Shown: positions 9,801 through 22,189 of the stretch, in pieces
How the letters are laid out: every line of letters begins with the position of its first letter
Numbering within the stretch: the first letter of the stretch is position 1
Assembly: GCA_963969525.1 (NCBI GenBank)
Contig: OZ018393.1
Location: 28,215,183 to 28,279,182 of the forward strand
Direction: 5' to 3'
Source of the DNA: Ontholestes murinus
Taxonomy: Eukaryota; Arthropoda; Insecta; Coleoptera; Staphylinidae
DNA: 64,000 bases
Notes under the pieces: generated by a model
Seen by the model: the letters and a program-made list of their open reading frames with translations, nothing else
Database searches by the model: none
What the model was told of the DNA's origin: nothing
Position numbers and translations under genes: made by a program

Positions 9801-10850
9801 AAGTGATTCAAGTTGTTTCGCTAATGTCTGTATTTATAAGTTAATTGAGCTTATAATCGACCTTAATGGTATGTTGGATGCTTGAAGCCATAACTTTGTG
9901 ATACATATTGAATCAGGAACGTATCAAACATTTGATAATGGCCTTGTAAGGTTGAAACTATAGTTACGAAATAAACTCCGTGTATGATATTAACAAAGTA
10001 AGTTTTATTTATCATTTGATAAAGTTCCCGACCTTAATGGGTTTCCATTTTTGTGAATTTTTTGTAGTCCATATAATTTTGGACATCTGGATGGTTTCTA
10101 TCTGGGGATAGTCTCTTATTTTCTTCTTGGGTTCAGCGTTGAGTCATTAAACTTAACCTTTGTTGTTTTTTCTTAGTTGTGCTTGATATATTAAGGGTAA
10201 TGCAATAGTAATTATAAACAAATCTGATTATTAGGTAAAAATGCGATCTTACGCAGCTTACACACCAGTCACATCTGATATAACCATGTACTAAGATATC
10301 AACATCCTACCAAATACATTATTTACACTTTATTATATCAAAAATTACTTAATACTAATATCAATTTGTAATTATTACATGAATAGAGATTTTAGACCAA
10401 AATAAAGGCATATTACATTTTGATTTTTGCCATTTTTCTTTATACTGGGCTAGGCAGTAGACTCTGTAATGAATATTTTCTTTCAAATCCTCCATAGAAG
10501 TCTATTGGCATGAACTTTAGATTTAAGAAATGAAAGACATGAAAGAGATCATATTAACCCCTATGGTTAGGTCTGCATGGAGGCGATTTTATGTCACCTC
10601 TTCTGGTGATCAAAATTTTAATTTAACCGGCATCCTGGGGCTTTAATTCTTGAACCAAATGGATTTTTATAGGGGTACAGCTTTGGGCCTTTGTACATAA
10701 TACGGTGTAATGACTATCTACACATATTTAAAGGACTTGCGCGCTTTTGATTTTTACAAAAATTTTGCACGCTTAACGTGCGGTCCGCTCTGGAGAAAGG
10801 CTCCATAATGCCATTAATTTACTTCTCACTTAACCCGTGGTGAAACATTT
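9800..10850. other. Stretch without recognisable gene
   Basis: Mixed AT-rich sequence with a slightly GC-richer part at 10560-10820. I see no protein motif, RNA gene or repeat structure that I can name. Confidence 0.5.
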
Positions 10851-10854
10851 TTAT

Positions 10855-10990
10855 GTTAATAAAATGATTAATTGAGCACTTGGTTATGTTTTACTATTTT
10901 TATATTTCTCCGATTAGTTTCGACCGTTGCAGATATTCTTGATAATGACCACTCTTCAGAGTCGCTGCGGTTAGGTAGTAAGCTAAAGAA
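10855..10990 (-). repeat. Possible Penelope-like element terminal fragment
   Basis: The minus strand reads CTCTGAAGAGTGGTCATTATCAAGAATATCTGCAACGGTCGAAAC in two adjoining parts: GAAGAGTGGTCATTATCAAG then AATATCTGCAACGGTCGAAAC. A short stem with GGTC directly before GAAAC is the arrangement seen at PLE ends, and a related block lies at the end of the PLE at 36709-36748. No PLE coding sequence is attached, so this call is tentative. Confidence 0.35.
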
Positions 10991-11370
10991 ATGTATTTTT
11001 TTCTTTTGGGACACCTTGTATATGAAATAATTTTTATCAGCTAAATATCGTAGTTTATTGCCGAATTATTCAAGCAAATGTTTGACAAATGACACTAAAA
11101 TAAAAATTCTTCAGAATATATTTTTCGAATATATTTATGGAAACAAATATTTTGTCATTAAATAATTACCAAATAATTCAAATTAACAACAGATTCACCT
11201 ATTAAAATAGATTGATTGTTTATTACTCTATAACTTGAAAGTCCAAAAAAACACTTTACAATAAAAAGAGAACTTTTAACAACTAACTGTTTTATCCTTT
11301 CTTCACAATTTAATTTCTAACCGTTTTTAATGAGCGCACAGCATTCGAAATATACACTAATAAAGAAGGA
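10990..11370. other. AT-rich DNA with an isolated transposon-end motif
   Basis: Otherwise featureless. GGGACACCTTGTATATGA near 11009 resembles a lone right end of a TACAGGGTGTCCC-type DNA transposon, but no partner end is visible. Confidence 0.4.
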
Positions 11371-11373
11371 ATG

Positions 11374-11431
<58 letters not shown>
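11374..11431. repeat. (AAT)n microsatellite, probable 3' tail of non-LTR element
   Basis: About 19 uninterrupted AAT units. On the minus strand it is (TTA)n directly following AAATAAAT, so it is most likely the variable 3' tail of the minus-strand element at 11432-12440. A (TA)15 run at 11601-11630 lies inside the same 3' untranslated region. Confidence 0.85.
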
Positions 11432-11433
<2 letters not shown>

Positions 11434-11597
11434 TTATTTGCCCAACAGATAAACCAATTACAGGACAACATTAAGTACAAAAGTAAAAAGTAAACAATTA
11501 ATTCATTAAGATAATAATAAATAAAAACTAATCATACATGTATAAAAATGGAAAGAAAAAGGAGGAAGAAATAAAGGCAAAGAAATGTCTATAAATT

Positions 11598-11636
<39 letters not shown>

Positions 11637-12440
11637 TAGATAAATATATCGTGAAACATGGTATTAGCATTTCTACTCATATGATGGATCGGCGACTTAG
11701 ACATAGTAACGGACCTCGATGTGGGGATGAAAAATGTAGGGTTTGTGTGCCGCGAGGTAAGCCTAGGAACGGAAAACTTCACCATTGATAAAAGATCTGG
11801 GCAATCAATGTCATTGTGAATTAATTTGTACATCAGTGACGCACTGTTTACATCTCTGCGACTAGAAAGAGAGTTCAGAAGATGACGATGGAGTAGCTGC
11901 TCATATTCTATACCTCTTTCAGGGAAAGTTTTGTCCTCCTTGAAACTCAGATATTTTAGGAAGCGACGTTGTATCCTTTCAATTAGTAGTGATAAATACA
12001 CAAAGTGGGGGTACCAAATTGACGAAGCGTATTCTAAACGACTTCGTACAAAAGCCGAATAAAGGCATTTAATTACATCACTATCATTAAAATATTTACA
12101 AGTACGCATAATGAAACCCAACATTTTGGAAGCAGATGAATATAAATCATTTATGTGTTTAACAAAAGTTATCTGAGAGTCAAAGAGTACGCCCAAATCT
12201 CTGATCTCTGTAAGCCGTTGTAGGGGATAGCCATTGATATTATAGCTGAAGTTTACGCGCGAAACACGAGAGAATATAACAGTAGCACATTTATTGATAT
12301 TCAAGTTCAATTTATTATTAGTACACCACCTAGAAATGAGATCAAGATTATCTTGGAGCTTCAGTGAGTCGTGCAAATTACAAACATTTGAGAAAATTTT
12401 CAAGTCATCCGCATATGCTAAAAATACAACAGTGTTATTT
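11432..12440 (-). pseudogene. Non-LTR retrotransposon RT, 3' half (Jockey/CR1 group)
   Basis: The frame at 11636-12403 encodes 255 residues of the reverse-transcriptase thumb and C-terminal region, uninterrupted. Blocks: LKIFSNVCNLHDSL, with the catalytic AYADD just upstream in sequence before the ATG (about 12415); NKLNLNINKCATVIFSR; IRDLGVLFDSQITFVKHIN; FVRSRLEYASSIWYPHF; LIERIQRRFLKYL. The chosen ATG is not a true start: coding similarity continues upstream to about 12440, where the element is truncated. The 3' UTR ends in the (TTA)n tail. A 5'-truncated insertion is the simplest reading. Confidence 0.88.
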
Positions 12441-12579
12441 ATAATAGTATAATGAATTAAACGCGATAATTTAAGAAATCAAAAAGTAGGAAAGATTCCA
12501 CTAATAAACTATATTAACTTAATGTTTTTTACACATTAACACGTTTTTCCAATTTCTAAAAACAGCTTTATTGGCATAC

Positions 12580-13030
12580 AATAATACTAACATTTTCTTT
12601 CTTTCTGTCTTCTTTTTCCATCCCAATTTCATTAGGCACCATCTTTATTCATTGAAATTGTTTTTGTTACCTATTCCTCAAACACCTTTTCACACTTATC
12701 TGTCAAATATCTCCAAGAATCCTTCCCACTTACACATAATACAACTCTTCAACCATTCCTACTGAGCTTACTGTTACCTAGGTACTTTGACAACATTCCG
12801 TGCATTTGTCACATTTATAACATGTCATCGTATTCACTCCTTTCAATACCCACCCTTCATGAATTTTTATTTCCTTCATTCTCTCTTCCATCCAAGCTGC
12901 TACGTTTATATTATTCTCCAGCCATTTATTTAGCACTTTCTCTTTTGTTTATTCTTCTCTCCTCCACATACGTTTTCCATACCCCCTTTGCCAGTTTCTT
13001 CTCCTCTAATCCAACCTCATATTTTTAGGT
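12580..13030 (-). pseudogene. C-terminal CCHC region of a non-LTR element, copy A
   Basis: The plus strand is pyrimidine-rich because it is the complement of a Lys/Glu/Arg-rich minus-strand coding region. Near 12680-12740 the minus strand gives VVLCVSGKDSWRYLTDKCEK, a CxxC...H/Y...C finger. It matches CVLCEDGKDTWSHLAEKC at about 54880-54960, so both belong to one family. Upstream, GYGKRMWRRERRINKRESAK is typical of the basic tail of these elements. Decayed, with stops. Confidence 0.6.
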
Positions 13031-13035
13031 GGGAC

Positions 13036-13670
13036 ATCTACAATACAGCATAAACTTTAAAACAGGAAGCGCGGGTTGCTAACATTTTTGAAACCAAAAG
13101 AGCAATAAAAAACAGAATAATGTTCGCAAAAATACTCCATTATTATAGAGCAAAAAAGAAACGAAATCGTGCCGCAGCGTGTGATTGGCAACCCCTTACT
13201 TCCAAGTGCTACTTTTAGAAAATAATGTATATAAATAAAATATGTAACAATATTGATTGTTGCAAATATATTTATTGAAAACACAATTAAATTTACAATA
13301 CTTTACGAGCTTGACAACCTTTACAGATCTCAGCGATATTGGGACCAATAAATAGTAAGGCCTCAAAAAAGCAACCTCAATTCTTGTTCTTCATTTAAAG
13401 TAAAACTAGAAAATTCGGAAGAAATAATCGGGTTTCTTATCCAATCATATTATTCTGTGTTTAACAATGGAAAATATTTTTCAGTTTTTTTCTTCTATTG
13501 TTGACAAATGTTCCATTATTAAAGAAACGATTACCTCGTTGGTATTTTGCACAGAGGGGTACATTTCTGTGTTTCTCTTTCTTACGTGTCTTTTCCATAG
13601 TAAAACTCTCTTTTTTATCGCACAAAATTTGTCAGTCGATGTAAAATGTTTTCACCTTTTCCTTGCGTAC
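13036..13670. other. Insertion of unknown type splitting a non-LTR remnant
   Basis: This block separates the C-terminal finger (12580-13030) from the RT part (13680-13930) of what seems to be one minus-strand element. It holds GCGCGGGTTGCTAAC near 13068 and GTGATTGGCAACCCC near 13180, which share an inverted GGTTGC/GCAACC core. I recognise no coding sequence. Confidence 0.35.
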
Positions 13671-13679
13671 TTATATTGA

Positions 13680-14010
13680 CAGTATTACGCTTTCCTTGCC
13701 ATTCCTTGCAACAATTTTAGATGTTTTATTTACTTTAAAAATAAATCCTAAATACCTGAATATATTAACTCAATTTTTCAATTCTAATTCTTTTAATCTT
13801 CCCTCCCTACCATTATTCTTAAACTTCATCCAATTCGTTTACCCATAAATATTTCCATTTTCTTCAACATTTCATTTCTCTTGCAAATAATACCATATCA
13901 TCCGCGTATACCAGCATCCATAGTTTTTTGGATTTGACGTGGTATGTTTCTGTTGGATTGTCGAAGACGGTCTCGTTTGTAAGGCGACTCTTAGATAATT
14001 GTTCGACAGA
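13680..14010 (-). pseudogene. Non-LTR RT fragment with YADD motif, copy A
   Basis: The minus strand reads KLWMLVYADDMVLFAREMKC near 13864-13925; YADD is the catalytic motif. It is followed by KWKYLWVNELDEV, then KIKRIRIEKLS and a degraded FRYLGFIFKVN-like block near 13735-13760, the same order as in the copy at 55440-55740. Broken by stops. Together with 12580-13030 it forms one decayed element. Confidence 0.65.
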
Positions 14011-14059
14011 TAAAAATAAAATAGTAATACTTTGCTTAAAAAAAAACAACTGTTCTCTT

Positions 14060-16130
14060 ACAAGCTACAGAAGGTAATAATACAAACTTAAGAAATCCAT
14101 ACAATAAAAATATAATTGGTTCACAGGGATGACCAGAATCCCGAGTCGGTGAACTTCATATAGACGCATCACATCCGGTCAACCCTTCTGGCAAAATATA
14201 GAATGCGCTGGTTTCTAACATTATCATTAGGAATAACAATAACAATAGGAATTTTAAGAAACAATAAATTCCCTGCCGAGCCCGGTCATATTGTTTGTTT
14301 GTCATATATATGTTTGATCAGTCCTTACAAGATATTTCGTAAATTTCTTGATTCTCTTGTGGAATTTGACTTTCATGTGTGTCAGATGTTTGATTTTCAT
14401 CGTAACTATGAGAAAATTGTTATTTTGTGTTTCTTAAGAATGCGTGCAAGTTTATTTGTTGTACCTCTTATAAATGGAAGTGAGTTAAAATATTAACAAG
14501 TAAAATAACCAATAAAACAGAAGAACAATATTTGGCAAAAAAACTTTCTATTATATCTATAAATCTTATATTTCATGTTCAAAAATCAAAACCACTAAGA
14601 AAATCATTTGCATTAGACACTCATAATTCTGATAATCTAAGTTTCCCACTGACAAGCCCATCACGTAAAACACATTGATAAATTAAGCTGTTTTAATAAA
14701 CACAAAACACTCGAATTGGGTAAAAACAAAAAAATATTTCGAATACCACGTACATTTAGCAAATACAAATAATTATAATTTATGAAGTTGTAGTGTTGAT
14801 TTTACAAGTTTTTAATATTTATTTATTATTCAAGTAACTCAATAAAATGTTTTTCTATTAGATTTTATATTTGGATTTAATCAGCCTTGCTAGAGATTTC
14901 TTACAAATTAATTATAAATTCAATTATATATATACAAAAATTGCTTAGTTGAAAATAAATAAAAATTTTTACCAAAAATCTTGATAAGACGATCTATTAT
15001 CAATAATAATTTACAAAAATAATTAAAAACTAAATTTTGTAATAAAACAACATACTTGAGAGGGTCGCATATTAACTACTTAATTTTGATCTAGAACAAA
15101 TCAATCAATAAACTAATACTTTAAATCTTATCGAAAATATATTCTTTTGATATATAAATAAAATTAATGAATCTAGCATAGCAGAGAACTTGTGAATGTA
15201 TACAATTACTTATAAAACATCTTTAAGCAAACATAATTATTGCCCAATGACACTGATGGTTTGTACAAAACAAACTTTAATAGAAACAAGTGAAATAATT
15301 CCCTACGATTTATTTTTTAAAGCTATACTAACAACATATTTCAACAATTACTCTAAATCAAGAGAAATTCATAATTTGACTAATGAGGGCTGTCTAACCA
15401 TCTGTACTATTGTCATGTGTACAATAATCAAAATTAAAGAACTGTTAAAGACCATCAAATTCTTACTTAACCAGACCAGAAGATTTTTCACACCCTTGCC
15501 AAATTGATCAAGAATTGATACTGTAATTAAATTTTACATTTGATTCACCAAAAAAGTTGGTAGATCCATTTTCTTCCGTTGGTAGTGAACTTTTGTAAAT
15601 TGGCGTAGCGATTTCTTTTAACACAAACAAGTTTGGCTTTGACCGTCCGGCCTTTGTTAGTACATTTAATTTCATTATTAGTAATATTGCAGAGTCACGG
15701 CGTTCTAAATTTTATGATAGCTGCGATATTAATTTTTTTCCGGACGTCTACATGTAGTTAAAATAACAAATTTCGGCTAAATGAATTATTTTAGATTCTA
15801 CGCATAATACACAACACTATAATTGTCCCAGAAATCCAAATATGCAATAATATACATGGGATTTCATTTAAAAAATGCGACTTTGATATAAATCACCTTG
15901 TATAACCATTGCAACTCAGTCGAAAATATTTTTAGGTTGTAGCCTTAAGGATCCTTCATGATGTCACGATAACGGATTTTAAAAATGTACGTTAATAAAC
16001 CAACAATCTTCCATCCACACACGAATTGCTCATCCTGTATAATACATAATATTTAGTGTATAATATAACATCATATTTTGAAATTTATACTTACTTCGTA
16101 CAAAATACAGATGTAAATAAATAATTATTG
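14060..16130. other. Long AT-rich stretch without recognisable gene
   Basis: Two frames of about 100 residues (14203-14496 and 15196-15507, plus strand) show no motif and have compositions expected of AT-rich chance frames. I see no repeats with clear boundaries. Confidence 0.5.
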
Positions 16131-16560
16131 TTTATAATTATTATTTAGAATTATTAATTTAAGTAATTAGATTACCTAGTTTCGATATTAACGAATACTT
16201 TCTCGTTTATTGTCGACGTGCAGGATTAAGCGACAATAAAACGTTATATTTCTGTTACGCGACTCGGTGTACAGTAATTTACCACCGCATAATTACTTAA
16301 ATTAACGTTTTCGTAATAGTTTTAGTAACTACACGCAGAAATTTGAATAAACCTGCATATGCAATGGTAGAGTAAAAAGTTTAGCGCATATGTAGTTAGC
16401 GTAATAATTTTTGTGAACAACAAAAAAAAAATTGTGCCGGAATGCCTGTAGTATGCATACACATCCCTGTTAAATTACAACGTCACCCTTCAGCGTTATG
16501 CAAATTCAGAAAGTATAATTTAGTATATTTTCGTGTAGTCTGAAGTATTCATTATACGGG
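16130..16560. other. GC-richer unique island, possible non-coding element
   Basis: Stands out from its surroundings by composition and low simple-repeat content. It includes an octamer-like ATGCAAAT at about 16498 and several TAATTA-type cores, the kind of sites homeodomain proteins bind. This is only suggestive, because such cores are common in AT-rich DNA. Confidence 0.25.
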
Positions 16561-18180
16561 ACAAGTACGGAATTCAGTTGCAACGAGTACTCATTTACCG
16601 CGAGCAGGTTCACCGTTATTTGATTCTTGAATATCAAAAAGAGTTGCCTTTGGATACTTATAACGACAATTGAATATTCATGCTCCACCTAATATATTAT
16701 TCAGCGGTATGTTCAATCATTAGGACGGTGTATTACACAGTATTTGTGTGTGATTTTTGTACAACAGGCATTATATGGATTGTGTATTATTTATTCAGAG
16801 CATGCGATAATCGTTCGTATATAAAATTACGCCCGGAAAAAAATGATTATTGAAAGATAATAAATTATACATACAATAAATATATGCAATATATAATTTA
16901 TGTATTAAATATATAATCGTATTTAATTAGACTGACCAGTTTCAATTTGAAACTAAAATTTGAAAAAAATCTTTTCTCATCTTTAAATGAGTAAAAATCT
17001 CTTGATTGTGAAGAGCTAAAGCAATTGGTTGCGAATTTTAAATCCTATAAGATAGGATGTGGTTTGTATTTTCCAGAAAATTCAAAATCTAAAATTGATT
17101 TAATAAAGGAGCCTTAAAAAATTTGGAAATTTAAAAGTGGTAAACTATCTTCGTTTAGGAGTGTCAACATGAGAATACATTGCCAAAAGAATTAAAAGAA
17201 TTGATAGAGTGCAATTATTAATTTAGATCACAATGAAAGAAAAGAACACATTGGGTTGATTATAAACAAGTGATTATACAGTAAAATATTTTAACAGTTT
17301 TAGTAATTAAAAACCTCCGATAAACAATATTTCAGATCTGATGATAGAAATAGTAAAATAAGTTATAATTATGAACTTTATCAGGCGTCAGATGGTTTAA
17401 GTGGATATTTTTTTAAAGTGTTTTTAAATAATAATTAAGAAAAATAATTTGAGCATTGGTCTACCAACTACAAAAGCACATCAGTGAAAGTTAGTCTGTC
17501 GATGTAGTAACAGTAAATTAAAAACAATAATTAATATAAATAATGGTCGCATTGGAATACATTATAATTGACATTGAAGGATTTTACGATAGGAGCGATA
17601 AATTAGTGATAGTGGGCGTCGAATTAGCCATTACATGTTTGAATCTCCATAACCCATAAATTGTTTATCCAGTAAGCAACGTCGAACTGTTAAGTGGCCG
17701 GAAACCAATTATCATCATTTAGAATAGAATAATGGAAATGTGCCACTGAAATATATTGATAAGATAATTCGTTTGTTTAGTAAAAAAGTAAAAATTATTT
17801 ATGTAAGACGTGGACAAAAGGGTTAATATTGGATAAATCAACTGAAGGTATAAAACGAATGGACTTAAATTGTCATTGTCTCTTCCAACGTATGTGTACT
17901 ATGACATTGGAGATTATATGCATAATATGTGAATAATAAACGTTTATAACATATATAAAAACTTAACTCCTACAAATAGTTATGTTCAATAAGAAGAATT
18001 CAATTAATCAAATTGTTATTTTTTTATTTATTTATTTGTGTGTAGTTCGATTCTTTTTTAGAATATTATATCGTTAATATTAACATAAAACATATAAAAG
18101 ATTAAAAAATAAATATTAAAATTAAAACTAAGATTAAGTACATACAATTTTTGCCATTATAGTCAACAATTTATATTATA
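16560..18180. other. AT-rich stretch without recognisable gene
   Basis: No coding motif, RNA gene or transposon end identified. The part from 18000 to 18180 could be the 3' flank of the non-LTR element that follows on the minus strand. Confidence 0.5.
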
Positions 18181-18189
18181 AAAATTCAT

Positions 18190-19565
18190 TTAAGGAGTAA
18201 TATGGATTTCCCGTAAATTTATGTTAAAGTCCCCACAAACGAAAATATTTGTGTACTTTGTTTGCATTTGATTTAGAATATTGTCTAATTTACTTATAAA
18301 CAATTCATAGTTACTACTTGGGGACTTTTTACCTTTTTTACCTTCTAACTTAAACGAAGCCGCTGTGCATTCACAGACTCCCTCCACAAATGCATCTGGA
18401 ATATATATTGAACTAACTTCCATGTCATTCCGGGCATATATGCAAACTCCTCCTCCATTTTGTTTTGACCTACAATAGAAATTTATTAATTTATAATTAT
18501 CAATATTAAACACAGAAATTTCATAATCATGTAGCCAATGTTCACAAATACTTATTAATTTAGGATAATTCTGCTCTTTCAAAAAGACATCGATGTTGAG
18601 TTTCTTGTTCCGTATACTTCTAGCGTTCACCTGGAGGATGTTAAACGAGTTTTCTTTGTCTGTTGTAGTTGAGGTATCGTCTATTGTTAGTTGCCGCATT
18701 TTTGCGAAATCGAAAAGCCTGGATCTTGATTCCCGTAGGCTATGCATCTTCTTTAAGTAGCTCTCCCGCGGAACGGTAACTTTGAATGAAGCAGAAGCGT
18801 TACATGTCGTCATTTTTTCAATTTTTATATTTGTGGATACGCATTTTGTTGCAACTTCCTCTTCTGTAGTTTCAGGTTTAAGATTTCCCAACATGGAGTG
18901 TTATCGTTGGAGTCGCTGCCGCAATTTGCATTTTTTTATTAGAATTGCTATTAATTATTACTGAGGATTTTACTCTGCTATTAATTAAATTCACTGGACT
19001 AAATTCACTGGAAGATACGGTGGCACCAGTAAAAGTAGTTAATTTTTCATGGTTTTCATTATTATTATTTTTGTTTTGAATTTGTTTTCCGGCGTCACTT
19101 TGTTTAGGTATTTTGCTTTTATTTTTTTTATTTTGTGCAATTCTACTTGCTCTTCGGACGGGTTGTTTACATTTTCAATTCGATTAAAAACTACACTTTG
19201 CTGCAATATTATTTGGTTGAGGTTATTTATTTGACTATTAAGGAATTAAATAGTATCATTCATCATGGATATTATTACATATTTCTCCTTTAAACGTAAA
19301 TTAAGATAAGTAATATCGCTGTTGGAGGACGAATTAAGATCATTGAGGTCGTCTCCGCCATCAATCTTCCTGGTTAGATTTATGTACACAGCAGAATATT
19401 CGCTTTACATCAATGATGATGGCGTTCTTATTCTGGTTTACACATTTTCGATGGCTAACGTTTTCGCACTTCACACATATTAGTCACAATCTTGGTATTT
19501 TCCCACAGTATTTACAATAAACAGTTTTACTCTGCTCTTTCCCGTCTATTGCCGCTGTCGCCATG
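18190..19565 (-). pseudogene. Non-LTR element ORF1 joined in frame to endonuclease
   Basis: The minus-strand ATG at about 19563 starts MATAAIDGKEQSKTVYCKYC, followed by a zinc-finger-like set CKYCG...CVKCENVSHRKCV. Stops break the middle of ORF1 (18900-19450). The 234-residue frame 18190-18894 joins two things: residues 1-80 resemble an ORF1 C-terminus (ESYLKKMHSLRESRSRLFDF), and from residue 84 an apurinic-like endonuclease follows (FNILQVNARSIRNKK, LISICEHWL, NGGGVCIYARND, NIFVCGDFNINL). The sequence ends right after GDFN, so the rest of ORF2 is lost. Jockey/CR1-group affiliation is likely. Confidence 0.8.
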
Positions 19566-19689
19566 TTTTATATTTTATACCTATGTAAATATGTAGGAAG
19601 ATGAATTTACTCTCTGAGAAGTATATGCTGTATTAAGAAGTGATCAGAGGATAATGATAATGAACACAAGAGGAGTGGAAGATAAGTAA

Positions 19690-20165
19690 CAAACAACAGA
19701 CGTTTCTGGTTTGTGTATAAGTAAATATAGAAATAGTTTGACTAAATTGATTAAATTAAATTCACTTCACTTAAGGCCGTTATCAAGAATGATGAAATAT
19801 GGTGTTATACATTATCTACAGAAAATTAATAAAGCAATGTTTAGTCATATAAGTAGAATTGAAGTTAAAAATAAAATTGTGACTATAGTTTTGTCAGGTA
19901 CTCCTCTTTATAATTTATAAAAAATGTATCACAAACTAGTAGCCTCTACAATTACTTATTTAAAAATGATTTATTTTCTGAAATGGATCTTGCTATTTTA
20001 TAGCCAATATTACAAACTCAACTACACCAAATGGAATGTCTGCAGAAGAAGATTACCATGTAAAAACAATTTTAATATAGATATTGTACATGGTGCAGAA
20101 ATAATAATGATACCATTTGATTGTGATTGTTTAAATTCTTCTGGAATTTGTTTTGTTTAATAATA
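19690..20165 (+). other. Two adjacent unidentified open frames
   Basis: Frames at 19711-19920 (69 aa) and 19924-20160 (78 aa) lie end to end in different frames. The second includes IIMIPFDCDCLNSSGICF. Neither matches a family I know. They may be debris of an unrecognised element or chance frames. Confidence 0.2.
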
Positions 20166-20640
20166 ATACGTAGATTAAATTTAATAAATTTGATTACGTA
20201 TTAGTAATACATATTTTTTACACTGAAACATAGTGAATTTTTCAATTCAGTGTAAGTATGGATTACTACGTAGCAACAGTCGCAACCATTCTCTTTTTTA
20301 GATATTTTTTGCGTAGAAATATAGCACATTTATTTTAAAACTTGAGAATCTAATACATACATACAATGCGCTAATTATTGTAGAAATGTGTCCGACAGAT
20401 CCACAAAATTTACACTTAAAATTTATAAACGTTTAAAATTTATTGTTACAAGTGTTCCCGGCGCATCCACCAAAATATCATTGTTAAAACTTGCACATGC
20501 ATATTTAAATTCTGAAAATGTTTGTACTTACAAAATTTAAATAAACTTTGTACATTAGTACTATTGAATACATCTAAAAGTAGTGTACATAGAAAAAATT
20601 TGTTTTTCAGCAATAATTTTATTGCACTGTAATTTTTAAT
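20165..20640. other. AT-rich stretch without recognisable gene
   Basis: Nothing identified. Several repeated ATTTA- and TTTACA-like words only. Confidence 0.5.
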
Positions 20641-21540
20641 TTCCTCCCATTATTTTTCTCCTCTTATAAAGAAAGAAAGAAGAGTGGAGAAAGTGATAAA
20701 ATTTGCTTGCAAAAATTTTAAGAAAACGCCCGGTTATGGAACTGGTTCAGTATTTACTCGTGCAACTTCGTCATCTGACCATCGTCAGTCCAACCCCAAT
20801 TCCAATCACAATGCCAACTTTATCTCCAATTATATTTAGCCTCAACCACACTTAGAAATCCATATTCAACCGCAGTCAAATCTCCAAAGCCAAGTGCTTG
20901 TACAACCCTAACAACCTAAAGTATAAGCCTGGTTTTACTGAATTACATTATGCTAGTCATGAAAAAGGTACCTAATATGTATGTTTTCAATTTTCTCTAA
21001 TTGAGTTTTATTTTATTGCAGAGATTGTATTGTTAATAACCAAACGCCTCCTGGAGAATCACTATTGAGGTTGTAGCTAAACAATGGGAGTAATGTGTTG
21101 GAACAACATATTTAAGGAACTATCACCTAGGCGGGAAGTCATCTTGGTTATCTCAAGAAATAATTGCTTCTCAAGGTAATAGCCCTTGAAAAATATACAC
21201 CAAAAGATGTAGTAAGAAATAATTCAAATACTTTTAATGATTCCACAACTATTCTAATAATGCTACTTGTGATATTTTTCCAAATGTTTTTTAATATGTG
21301 TTTTTTTGTTACATCTTCTGTGTAATTTTCATCTGTTGCATTAGGGTGTTGTACATCTGTATTGCTTGAATTTTCAATAATGTTTTTTTTATTTGTAAAT
21401 TTTATTTATAAACTTTTATAAATTTCAAATATATATTTTATTGACAATAGAAATAAAATATATCTTAAACAAACCTAATATATTTTAATGACAATACTAT
21501 TTTTTCATTCATCTACCGAAAATGAACTAGTGGAGTAGAT
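20640..21540 (+). other. Coding-like debris with intron-like motif
   Basis: The plus strand gives an open stretch reading KFACKNFKKTPGYGTGSVF, followed by Ser/Asn/Gln-rich sequence (20690-20900). A GTACCTAAT...TTTATTGCAG pair at about 20969-21021 has the shape of a short intron. After it the frame reads DCIVNNQTPPGESLLRL before a stop. I do not recognise the protein. Stops are too frequent for a live gene. Confidence 0.2.
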
Positions 21541-21589
21541 TAATAAACAATTATTGAGGGAGTTCATTGTCTTTGACAATAATGAATTT

Positions 21590-21850
21590 TGATCTTAACG
21601 AGAATCAATTTAAATGGCACAGTTGTCTCGTTGTAGGAAATTGTACACGAGGTATTATTATTGGGTATTCCGGCTATGGAAAAACAAGTGTAATGTTATT
21701 TTTGTTACTCATGCCGAGTGGTGTATAAATCATTATTTCAATGTGAAAATGGTTATTTTGAAATTCTGAATATTGAATCACTTAAAATAACTGAAAATGT
21801 TAAAAATCACCCTATTAAATTTGATGATATTCCTCTAACCGGATAATCGT
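21590..21850 (+). pseudogene. Possible P-loop ATPase fragment
   Basis: The frame reads CLVVGNCTRGIIIGYSGYGK, continuing TSVMLFLL. GYSGYGKTS fits a Walker A motif (GxxGxGK[ST]) after a hydrophobic strand. About 10 residues on comes KSLFQCENGYFEIL, preceded by a stop. This order (P-loop, then a KSL-type strand) resembles A32-like packaging ATPases found in Maverick/Polinton and related elements, but no Walker B is visible and similarity is thin. It may be an unrelated ATPase remnant. Confidence 0.25.
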
Positions 21851-22189
21851 GATAAAATTAGATTGCTAACATTGCAATTTAAAGATCAAATTCGCCGCTT
21901 CTTTAGTACTTTTAGGCGAACCACATAAAGTCGTTACTGATAAACTTAATACCTAATACCTAATACTAAAGAAATCATCAAGAAACTGAAAATATCCCGT
22001 GATAAGGTATCGTTTAGAAAAATCACCAATTCAAACAAGCACTACCGATGAAGAGATTATCAAATCAGATGATGGAGCAATTCTACAAACTGAAAATATG
22101 ATAGACTATGCTCATTAAACCCAAGTAAACGATTGTTGATTAAAACACTTGGTATTATTTCATCCTAGTAAACGAATTCAGTACTGCAT

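Noticed and set aside
11374..11630. Regular short repeats that might suggest a CRISPR-like array
   Set aside because: They are simple (AAT)n and (TA)n microsatellites with no spacers.
12571..13028. Plus-strand frames rich in Ser, Pro and Phe, resembling secreted or low-complexity proteins
   Set aside because: The composition is the complement of a Lys/Glu/Arg-rich non-LTR C-terminus on the minus strand, supported by the shared finger motif.
20969..21021. A host intron
   Set aside because: GT...AG ends and a T-rich tract are easy to find by chance in AT-rich DNA, and the flanking frames contain stops.
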